This document shows, piece after piece, positions 12,001 to 24,000 of a DNA stretch of 35,923 bases; within the stretch, counting starts at the first letter, position 1; each line of letters starts with the position of its first letter. The notes beneath the pieces were generated by a model. It was not told the origin of the DNA, made no database searches, and was given only the letters and a program-made list of their open reading frames with translations. Origin of the DNA: Apostichopus parvimensis (taxonomy: Eukaryota > Echinodermata > Holothuroidea > Aspidochirotida > Stichopodidae). A program made the translations under genes and the position numbers. The stretch lies in the NCBI GenBank assembly GCA_000934455.1, contig KN884780.1:48633-84555 (forward strand). Reading direction: 5' to 3'.

Positions 12001-15000
12001 TGATGGCTCCTGTCACATGTGTGAAACTCAACACTTTGCAACTTAGATGACTTAAGATGACTGATGGCTCCTGTCATATGTGTGAAACTCAACACTTTAC
12101 AACCGTAGATGACTTAAGATGACTGATGGCTCCTGTCACATGTGTGAAACTCAGCACTGTAGATGACTTAAGATGACTAAACTCAACACTTCACAACTGA
12201 AGATGACTTAAGATGACTGAAATCTTACATGAGCCTTATGACTTCAGCACAATACTGTGGATAATAGAAAACAGGTCAAGAAAACCTGCATGGTTCCTCG
12301 TGGGTTTACCACTGAAAGTCTAGATACATGTGGGAAGGGGAGGGGTAGCACACCATGACTGCTGCACCACACCCAAGTTTTATAACTATTGTCATTTCTT
12401 ATTTCTCTGCCAGTTGCTCCTAAGTTTGACCTGGATCTGAAATACATGCGACCTATCACAGTGCGTGCTGGTGCCACCTTTAACGTGGATGCATCTTTCA
12501 CTGCAACACCTGTACCTACAATCACTTGGGAGAGAGACCACCATCCTCTTGAAAAGTCCTATCGTGTCAGCGTAAATACCGAAGAGAGTGGTTCAATGTT
12601 GACGGTGCGAAACGCAGAAAGGAATGACAGTGGCGTGTATACTATTATTGCCAAAAACAAAGCCGGTGAAGACAAATCGAAGGTCGAGGTGAAAGTGGTG
12701 GATCGTCCAGGCCCACCATCAGGCCCTCTCCATGTAAGTCTCAGGAAATAAATATATTTTATGATATGATACTTTATATGGTAACCCAACAGAACTCTTG
12801 TGATAACATTGAGTAAATTCATGTCCCTTCATAGTCTCCGCCCTTCATTCAACCTCAGAAGAAACATGTCTTCCAAACATTTCAATGACTGTCAGGGACG
12901 TTAAGATTCAAAATCCTTGTTTTAAATTTATAATCAGGTATCTGGACTAGGTGTCTCTGATGCTACCTTGACGTGGTACCCTCCTGCTGATGATGGTGGT
13001 AGCCCAATCTCTGGGTATATCCTGGAGAGCCGAGAAGTACCCTCTAGAATCTGGAACAAAGTGTCCAGCTTTATTGGAGGAACTTCTTATCGTGTCAGCA
13101 GCCTGAAAGAAGGCAAAGAGTACCAGTTCCGTGTCAGAGCAGAAAATAAATATGGGGTCAGCGAACCCCTGGAGGGGGGAAGTGTTACCCCAAAATCTGA
13201 CTTTGGTAAATATTAGTATGCTCCTACATCCTACATGTTGTCAGGATTTCATGATGTTTAATTCTGTAACATTTTCTGCCTTGTCAATATGGCTAAGTTG
13301 TCAATAGTTTGTCATGAAAGATTTTAAATCTGAAAAAAATCTGTTGAAAACAGACTCATGACACTATAAATCAGCTATTTGATACATTTGATACATTTTT
13401 GGGTAATATTCTGTGCTATTGTTCTATGTAGGAGAATAACTACATTTAATAGTTAGTTAATTAATTAATTGGGAACAAGATCCAAACTTCTCTAAAAAAT
13501 TAAAATATTTACCTTCTTTTTTCTGATTCATCCTTCTCGGCAGACGTTCCAGCAACACCAGGACCTCTGATGGTCAAGTCCATGGATGCTGATCACTTTG
13601 AGTTCTCGTGGACACCACCTCCAAGTGACAGAGGTGCCCCCATTGAGGGCTACATCATGGAAAAGAGAGAAACCCCACAGACAAGTTGGCAGAGGGCCAC
13701 GCCCACACCCATCAAAGATACCACGTTAAGGCTCCCAAAACCAAAGAAGGTTGACGACTATGAATTCAGGGTCAGAGCGATTAATGAAGCTGGATTGAGT
13801 CGGCCAGTATCTCTTGGATCACCTATGAGAGGCAGAGAAACCAGTATGATTACATTTTCATTTTTTATTGTTCTCTGATATTGAAATGATTCTCTGCAAT
13901 AGAACAATGAATGAAAGGAAAAGAAGTGAAAACTCTGCTTTCTGTAATCCAAAGTTTGTCATGATTTTTCCTCATCCTCCTGGTTCAACCCATTCTCCAT
14001 TCTCCACTGTTACCATGACAGGAATTCTCCATCTCTGTTCCTTAAATCCTTTGACTTATAAACGAGCATAAACGAGCATAAACGATCATATCGTTTATCT
14101 ATTAAAGGTGTATGCTGCATTTCAAGCCCTTTAGTAGACTATAAAATTTCATTTGCCTATCACAGGGTGTATCTAAAACAGAATGAAAAAAATGACTTAT
14201 GTGGCCTTTTGTCAGTCATAATCCTTTAAAGCAGGGATCTCAAAAAGCCACCCACTGGCCAAATCCGGTCCGCAAAAAGTTTTAGTACGTCCTGCGAGCA
14301 GTCCTGCAGTATTAGCCCCTTGAGGAATTAGGTTTGGGTACCCTATTGGATTTGACTGCACATTACTCAAACTAGGTATATGTAGGGAGATTTTTATTCT
14401 GTGTGACCCTTTGGCTGCAATCAATGTTTCTCTCTAGCTCTTGTAGAATATTTAGTTGAAGACATTATTGCCTAATCAGTGCTCCTGTAAATTAAATCAA
14501 TGATAGATTTTTGTGTGCATTAGGAAAACTAAGATCTTATTTTAATTTTAATGTAATTGGATCATATACTTCATGACATGTCAAATCATCAGTTGAATGT
14601 AACAAATTTGTTTGTTTTTGTTTTTTTGCCTTATAGTACCACCAAAGTTTGACCTTCGACCTAGTATTCATCTTGATACTTACAAGTTGCCGGCCGGTGC
14701 TCCATTGAAGGTAGATTTTCCTTATAAGGGATTACCATCACCCAGAGCAACATGGTACAAGGATGACCGACCACTGATCGATTCTCCACGAACACGCCTA
14801 CACTATACTCCACAGAGTATTGGCTTACATATCCCTGACTCAATTCGGGACGATACCGGTTTCTATCGAGTTCATCTGGCGAGTGATATCGGGGAAGACA
14901 AAACCCAGTTCAGAGTGTCTGTCATGGGTAAGTCTGTTCAAATCCATTGACAAGTCATATGTAGCCTTTTCCTTAAGTTGTTTTGTTGTATATTTTAGTT

Positions 15001-18000
15001 TCGCACTAGATTATCGCACACAGACAGGGAGACCATTTTCATGTAGGAATAGTCTAGGGATTACCATTTCTTATGGTCTTACAATTGGTAAAACAAATCA
15101 AGAATGAGCTAACTTTGGACAGCCATTTAACATGATATGTAGCTATTCAAGCCATTCTACTTCTCCCCACATTGCATATGTGGCTGCTTGGTGGTATCAT
15201 AAAATACTGATTATTATCAATAATCAATAATTATCAAAAATCTGGAGTAGAGCTAAAGCTTTAGCTAGAGATAAAGAGCAGAGCTTCTTTGCATAGTCTC
15301 TGTAGCACCATAAAAAACATAAAATATCTGTACATTTCTCTACTTCTTTGTATTTGGGCACCTACATTTAATCAAATCTCACAATGCGCACACCATTTGT
15401 CACATATCACAGTACATACTGATCTCGTTTTTCCATACTTAGATAAACCGGGACATCCAGAGGGTCCATTGAAGGCCATCGGTATCACCAAGGACTCTGT
15501 GACCCTTTCGTGGCGCCACCCTCGAGACGATGGTGGCAGTCCAATTACAAACTACATCTTGGAAAAACGAGACATGGAGCGGCTCTCTTGGACCCCAGTC
15601 TCGTCAACTATACACGGACTGAGATACACGGTCACCAACCTGCGGGAGAATACAAGATATGGTTTCAGAGTACGAGCAGAGAACCAATATGGGGAAAGCA
15701 CCCCGATTGAGATGGTGGAACCAGTAGTTGTTAAGAGCCCATTCTGTAAGTTAGGATACTTTCTCAGTTTTATGATATAGATAGATAGATAGAAACTTTA
15801 TTGTCCATTTCAGAAAACAGAAAACGGAAATGATTTCCCGTTGACAGTAAACATAAAACAGTAGTGAATACAAACACAACCATACAATAAACAAACTATT
15901 AGTCAACAACTACGAGAATAAAACTACAAGGTTTATCACCTTGAATGTCTTGACAACTATGAATATAAATATCATGACAATTCAGTTTTATTCTTTTCTG
16001 TAGTACTTTAAGGTTTCTCTTACATTGATTAAATAATAGAGTGCAAAATTGTTGGTCTTGGAAGAAAAAAGTACAGCATAGGTTGTATTCCATAAGTGGA
16101 TTAATAAATTTGATATATAAAATTTGTTATTTGTGCAGGCCAGATATTATTACAGAGAATTTATACAAGAGTTTGTTGAAAGCCTGCTGCATTTTTATCA
16201 TTAATCAACATGAAAAATCTATAATAATTTTATTTCACAAATTTTATAACAATTAATTAAAATAAAGTCGAAATCGTAACAAAACTAAGACTTTGATTAA
16301 CTTGGATATTATTATTTGGATATTTACTAATTAAGATGAAAATTTCCAGGGTAGTGAAATATATCAAAGACAGCACTATTTTGTAGACATTGAAACTTTC
16401 CACAAAACATCTATTCTACCACTTAAACTATTGTTGTACATTTATTCAGCTGTTCCTGATGCTCCAAGTTCACCTGAAGTATTTGGAGTAACGGATGACT
16501 CTGTCACCCTCTCCTGGATGTCACCACGTAGCGACGGAGGTTCACCCATCACCGGATACCTGGTTGAGATGAAGGAGTCCCTGGGTACCCGCTGGATTCG
16601 TGCAACTAGGAGACATATTCACGATACCAACATCACCATCCCTAACCTCAGTACTGGCAAACAGTACAAATTCAGAGTCATCGCTGAGAATGACATCGGT
16701 CAAAGCGAGGCTGGACCTGCTTCTAGTCCTGTGCTTGTTAAAGCACCAGAAGGTAATTGTTTATGATTTAGAGAGAGGACCTATGCCACTCATCCTCTCA
16801 TTCCTCCTCCCACCCCCCCCCCACCTCACTCTTTTCCCATTATTCTAGACTGTAGTTACAATATTTAAAAGAGTGATACTGATACTTAAATGTTCAAGGT
16901 CACTAGAGAAGTGAAAAATTTGGCTACCATCTAAACTGGTTTTTTTTTTTTTTTGTCAAACAGAAGTAGCAGATTTCACACAAATGTTACAAGACACAAC
17001 AGCAAAGGCTGGACAGACGATCGTACTGGAGTGCAGAGTTTCCAATCCTAAAGCGGAGGTCAAGTGGTACAAGAACGGGTATCAACTGTTCACTTACGAC
17101 CGCATCAAAGTAACATCAGAGGGCCAAAGGAGGGCCATCACCATCAAGAAAGTTGAAGCTAGAGATTACGGTCTCTATGAATGCGAGTGCGGTAAATTGA
17201 GAACCTCAGCGGAGTTAAAAGTGCTTGGTAAGTCTCTAAACGATATCATCTGTTCTTGGTGTTATTTTGTTCAGCAGATCACACATGGTTGTGCATTCCA
17301 ACCATGAACTATATATGTCTTGTGTTGCATCATTGCTCACTATTGTCACCCCCCCTCCCCAACCCCATCACCAAACCTCTTTAAATGATACTTTTCTTAT
17401 CTGTTTTGTATGTGCTAATGTATAAAGCATCTTCTTAATGGTGAAACAAAGCCATTTCTTTGCATCACCATGTCTCGGAAAACTTCTCCGATAAGAACCC
17501 AAAATAATTTTCTTTAGTGTTTAATGAAATATATAGATACAATTTGTGTCCAGTACTGCTTTCCAAAAAATGAAATTGACATTCATTTATTACTACTGCA
17601 AAGAAGTGGTAACAGAATGTGTACTTATCCATTTTCCATATATTACCTTTCTTAGCTCCTCCTAAAATCAATTTGGACTTGTTGAGAGATGTCATCACCC
17701 TCAAGGCTGGTAGCACCCTTCGCATCCCCGTCGAGTTTACAGGATGCCCACCCCCATTCGTTGAATGGTATCACCAGAGCAGACGAATGGCGGATGACAC
17801 ACGCACAACCATCGAAGACCGTGACGACCGCACCCAACTGATCATCACCAACACGAAGAGAGAAGACACTGGAGTGTACTCTGTGACGGTCGTCAACGAA
17901 GCTGGAAGACATTCCGCTAAGGTTCGTGTGAACATCACGGACATCCCCGGTGCACCCCATGGACCTCTAGCAATGACTGACGTTGGAAACTTCTCCATCA

Positions 18001-21000
18001 ACCTCTCGTGGTATCCACCAGAGGATGACGGCGGAACCAACATCGAATGCTACGTGGTGGAACGGAGGGACAGCACCTACAAGAGCTGGACAAAGATTGG
18101 CTCATATGTCAGGGGTACGACTTACACAGCAGGAGGCCTGCAACAGGATGTGGAGTACCACTTCCGAGTCAGAGCAGAGAACTCCAATGGTGTGGGTCCA
18201 CCGCTGGAGGGCACTCGATCTATCATGATTAAATCCCCTCATGGTAAGGACATTGCTGATTACTTTTCTCATCTTTTGGGGTTGAACCTGACAAAAATGT
18301 CACCTTTACAGAGGAAAAAAGTATAATTTATTGTAGAAAACATCTTTGACTATCTTTTAGAAGTGTTTATGACTCCCTTGATTATAGCAAGTTTAGTAAT
18401 TTTAACAAAATGGTGAACAACTCTCATTAGTCTACTGAGAATACAATTTGTGAAAGTGACAGCATTAAATATTTAGTGAGATTATAGAACACTAAAACAT
18501 TCATTTCTGTAAATTATTGTGGCATATTGAAAGGAATGATTCAACTGAAGTAGGAAATATCTAGTTTCATGATTATGTTAACATGTGCTAATTATAAAAC
18601 TGGTTAATTCTTATCGGCATAGTTCACTAAGTTTTGATGATTGTTGCGGGTGACCTTCTTTAACAAAGTTAATCTGACTCATTACTTTGCAGTTGTTTTT
18701 GTTCAGTCTTACTGACATGGAGAATTATGCAAATTTTTTAAGGTATTCATCCACTGTGTCTACATGTTTGTTTGTGTTTTGTCAGCTGCGCCAAGTGAAC
18801 CAGGTCTTCCTGAGGTTCACACTATCCGTGGTGATGAAATGACCCTCACATGGACTGAGCCTCGTCACCATGGAGGACGTCCAATGCTCGGTTACCACGT
18901 CGAAGTACGAGAAGACTTTGACCTTCCGTGGTCCAGGGTCACGACTGAACCTATTCCTGATACAACCCATCGGGTCACTGGTCTGAGACCGGGACAGGAG
19001 TATGAATTCCGAGTCGTCGGTGTCACAGAGATAGGGGTTGGAAGACCAAGTGAACCGTCCTTCCCTCCGAAGATGGCCAGAGAACCAGCAGGTGAGTGGA
19101 ATATGAAACTAATAATATGGAACATTGATATAATATCATTCTGATTATAGAATAGCTGAAATTAAAGGAATTTTAATAGTTTTTGTTTACGTTCTGCTAT
19201 TTTTGGGTATGTGCTGTTCATACATGATTTTCATATACTGTTTTATCATTGCCTGATTATGATTTGTGCAGTTTAGCCAGTTTTAATGATCTCCTTTCTT
19301 TTAATTCTATGTCTCTTACTTCCTGTTTGAGAAGTAAATTTTCATGATTTGACCATTTTTGGTGTTGTCAATCATAAATAACACATGAATCATACGTAAA
19401 TAAAATATCAGTCATAAAAAAACGCAATATTTTTGACCAACTTAGTTAAGCTTTAAAACCCAACCATGGTCAAAACATTATTGGAAATACAAATAGAGAA
19501 GAAAATAGAAGAAAGAAAGTAATGACATCTATGTCTTGTCTCGGACAGGTCATCCATCTCCACCCGGCATACCACAAGTGGATGAAGCCACGTCAAGTAC
19601 CGTCTCTCTGTCCTGGACACCTCCCATCTCAGATGGAGGAAGCGCAATCTCTCATTACATCATCGAGAGGAGAAGCACAACATTTAGATCTTGGACAGAC
19701 AAAACAAAGGTCCTGAACACCTCCTATGTCATGACCAAACTCGCAGAAAACCAAGAGCATGTTTTCAGAGTCCGAGCTGTAAACGAGGCGGGATTTGAAA
19801 GCGATCCAAGCAGACCTTCGGTTGGAGCAGTTACTAAGAAGCCTACCCGTAAGTCATAAAATCATCTCCTTTTTCAGTGATCTTTGAATGTTTAGAGCAT
19901 GGAGTAAGGACAAGAAAATTTGATATTGCCTCAGTAGGCGTGACAATGCAATATATATAAGCCCACTGCCACTTATACGTCTGTAAGGCTTGGGGATATA
20001 TATATATTTTTTATTATGATTATTATTTCTTAATACTGAGATAATGAAATCCAATGGCAGTAAAGTTGATTAACTTGAATACTTCACTATATTTTTGCAA
20101 ACTAACATGAAAACTAAAATGTTTCTAACCAATAAAAAGTTAAACACCAGATGAAATCATCAGTTAGAAGCCCTGTAACAGATTTTAAGTCACACAATCT
20201 AGAAGGGTTTTGTTCAGTATCCAACCAAGGGTTCAGTATCCAACTGAAATTTATTTTGAGATAGGTTTGATAGGTTTGGTGATAATGCCAAGATTTGTTG
20301 GAAAGGCAGAAGTAAAATTCACCTCCCAACAATTACCACCCAAAGAAAACAAAAAAAGATCCAAATTTTCCCACCTCATTATTCTACCTTCATTATCGAT
20401 GTCTGCAACACATTTCTCTTCTCTCTCTCTGTTTATCTATCCTTATCTGTTTACCAAATCTCTTTCTCTGATTTTATAATCCACAGCTGAAGAGAAGCCG
20501 TCTTTCCTGGAGAAACCTCACATGCAGGTCGCTGATGTAGGAGGCAAAGCTCAGTTCACTTGCATTGTGGTTGGCTCACCAAAACCAGAAGTCTCATGGT
20601 AATTGAAAAGAATTTTCTATCCAAACTTTAATAGCTTCCACTGCAGACACCTTGGGAACTTCATGTTATAAATAAATGTTATTGTCATTAAGATTTAAAA
20701 GACAAGAATTATGATTAAAAGTGCATGATATTTTTTCATGGGTGGGGTTGTTTTCCTTTTTGGGAATTTTTCTTAGCTGTTTGTGGGAGATTTCATCTCT
20801 GTCATAAGATGCAGCAGGTAATTGTGTTGGCTTCGACTTTAATATATGCTATAATATCGATATGTATAGGTTTTCTTTCCAGAACAAATATGAATATTTT
20901 TCCAAAATATCAACATGAAAATGTTTCTTTCATGCAGGATGAGAAATGGAAAGGAGATTTACAGTGGTGGAAGGTACAAGACCATCTGTGACAGTGATGG

Positions 21001-24000
21001 AGTGTACAGACTAAACATTTACAACGTGGTGGGTGAGGACTTAGGGTTATACTCAGTGGTTGCTAGGAACACCTCTGGAAGAGCCAAATCCTCTGCCGAG
21101 CTCCTCATCAGAAGTAAGTCTTCAGGGCTAATATGAAAGTAACATATTTAATGTCTGTCTGTCTGTCCTGTCTGTCTGTTCTTCTGTCTATCTGTTTTGA
21201 TAGCTGCAGTTGCAGAACCAATCATTGGGGATTGATAACAGCTGTTTGCGTATCAGTCAGAAATCACCAATTAATCAATCTATCAATTAATCAAACAGTT
21301 GTCAATGAAACACAGATAACTTTAAACCAGTTTCTCTCATATTTACTAGTGCAACAGTCTGTCAGAACTCAAAATAGTTCTTCTTGTTCCAATAGGTGAA
21401 ATTAGCTGAGCAATTATCTTTAATAGTCACTGAAAATGACAGTTTCAGCCATGATTCTTATAGGCTAGGCTAGATAATATCTGCTATCAAGGTGTGGTAG
21501 GTACAGACTTATTGTCCATGTGTCACTTTGATATATGATAGTTTAAGTAAGCATATTGAATGGTGAGAGAACTTGAATTGTAAAGGTCATTCCAAACCAT
21601 TCCTGTAACTAACAGTCATAGATCTTGGAATGTTCTGGACCAAAAACAAGTCTATGAGTACCATAAACAAGACTAAAATAGTACCATATTGTTTCTCTAT
21701 TATTACCATGGTCAGCTATGTGACCAAGGTAACCATAGTAACAAAATGGCTGTTCCACATATAAAGTATTGTGTAATGGTCCATGTTTGCTACTTCCAGG
21801 AGCTCCAGTGGCTCATCTGTATGAGTTGCCCCCGGAGACCACAATGCACATCCCAGCAGGAGATGACTTTGAGATACCAGTCTACATCCAGGCCGCACCC
21901 ATGCCCGCCCTAAAATGGAGAAAGGATGCTGAATTGCTTCAGCCAAGAGGAAGAGTGATGTAAGATCATCCAAACCAATCTACCATAAATGAAGTGGAAC
22001 TTCATTGCAGAAACATCAGTACTTGTTGATTCACCTTAAAAACAACCCTCTAGGTGGTGTTGGATGTCGGAAATATTGTGAAGTGAATAACAAAAGTGAA
22101 ACCAGGGGGATGGGGACAGGAACCAGACCCCAAGGTCCCCTCCTCATAAGTTAATTTGACACTAAACTGTAGCTGCAAATATAATTTTACCCAGGATAAG
22201 TCACATGGTGGAATAGTTTAGCTCGCTTCATGCCAGGGCATTCTTGACTTTTGATGGATGTGTTCCTATTCAAGGCTTTATTTCTGTATCTATCAATATT
22301 TGAATCCGAAGTGAGGACAGGTTTAGTTGTATCTATGTATTCCTTCATACAAATGATCTCCAATACATATCTTATTTATCAATAATATTCACAGATCATC
22401 AATGACTGAGGATGTTGCCAGGTTGCGTATCAAGGGTGCCGAACGACAGGACACCGGTCGATATCTGCTAGAGGTTGCCAACCAGTTTGGAGTAGAAACA
22501 GTGTTTGCAGATGTTAGAGTGCTTGGTACGTAATTGCTCCTAAAATGTCCGCCAGTTGATGATTAGACGATTTCCTGAGTTACATCAAAGTCTCTTAAAT
22601 TATTCCAAACTACACTCACTAAAAAAATTATGTTTCTCTTTTTCTGTTCCTTTTCTGTTCTTTTTAAAAAAAAGTACTTTATCGGATGTTAACTTTGTAT
22701 TCTTTGTGATATGAAAGCTATTTGACTAAGTTTCAGAATGTGTCAAGGACACCCTAATATTTTAACATGTATCAAATGCTGGCTCCTGAACCAAGACAAT
22801 TTATAAGATAAACTAAATGCCATTATGATTTGAGGGAGTTCTGACACCACCCTGACATGTCAGTGAGATTTTCCTTGTTGAAAAGAAAACCAATTGTGAT
22901 CATCTTTTCTTTCTTCTTGTTTTTTTTTTCCATTTTAGGCAAAAAAATTAAATATATTTCCATCAATTTTTACAGACAAACCGAGCCCACCAGAAGGTGA
23001 ATACTTTGTGACTCGTCAAGAGGCACCAGACAAGATTAACCTACGTTGGGCACCGCCCAAGGATGATGGTGGTGCTCCGATTACGCTCTACCACGTCGAG
23101 ATGAAGCAGTTGGGTAAAGAGGGATGGTCCAAAGTAGCCACGACACCAGAGACTCATTACACCATCCAACGACTACAACCCAGAGTACCCTATATCTTCA
23201 GAGTCATCGCCGAGAACAAATATGGAAAGAGCGAACCTCTAGACGTTAGAGATGCTACCTTTGGAAGAGGAAAGATTGGTGAGTGACACCACCTAGGTAG
23301 ATCCAGCCTCCTGGCCCACACACCCTTCCAGGGGCATTAAGACCAGCTTGGGCCCCTGTGAAAATTATGTCACTGGACCCCTTTATGAAGTGTTCATTTT
23401 TCAAGTATATTACAAACTGAGAATTCCCTTGGGCACCCTCCCCCCCCTACCCGTATTGACCCTGGGCTGTAGCTGTTGGTCCTGTTCTTGTCAGGCCTGC
23501 CCCTCTCTCCTTTTCATCCAAGGTGGTGACCTTGAAGCCTAAATAGAAGAACAGATAATGATACTGAGCCATTGGTTTGTGATCTTTGCAACAAACATAT
23601 CAATTAGCACTCTCCCATAATTAAAAGTAGTACCCTAAACAAATGTAGCCCCTCTTTATTTCCTTTGAAAGGTGACTTGTGCTCTGTTGTAAAGTATTTT
23701 ATTCCTTATTTTACCTCTTTATCAAAGAATATCTTGCAGTTTCTTTGTAATGCAATCTCTTTTGGCCCTAATTCTCATGGACTAGTGGCTCGATTCCCTG
23801 CTCAAAGCTCAGCACTGTCTAATTAAATTAATTGCCTTTTGTTTACAGATGTACCATCGCCTCCTTCAAAGCCTATGATCACTGGTCTGCACCCTAACTC
23901 CATTGAACTGACCTGGTCTAAGCCAGACTCGGACGGAGGAAGCCCCGTCTCTGGATACATCCTGGAGATGAAGGAGACCAACCGTAAGAGCTGGAGACGA

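Larger units (their letters stand above)
17228..20486 (+). other. Introns 23-26 (17228-17655, 18244-18785, 19092-19548, 19849-20486), nothing recognised
   Basis: AT-rich introns of 428-638 bp. Intron 23 carries a C tract near 17348; intron 26 carries a TATATA run near 19994 and a 14-bp direct repeat GTTCAGTATCCAAC (20213 and 20231 areas). No gene or element can be supported. Confidence 0.5.

Noticed and set aside
11984-12235. Possible CRISPR array from the regular repeats
   Set aside because: Repeats are contiguous, without unique spacers, and the genome is eukaryotic; it is a minisatellite.
21961-21963. In-frame stop directly after exon 29
   Set aside because: The stop lies in the intron: the donor gat|gtaaga precedes it and exon 30 continues the domain in frame.
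23329-23464. CAGGGGC...ACCCTG ends suggesting another hAT element
   Set aside because: Flanking eight bases do not match and inner terminal sequence does not pair.
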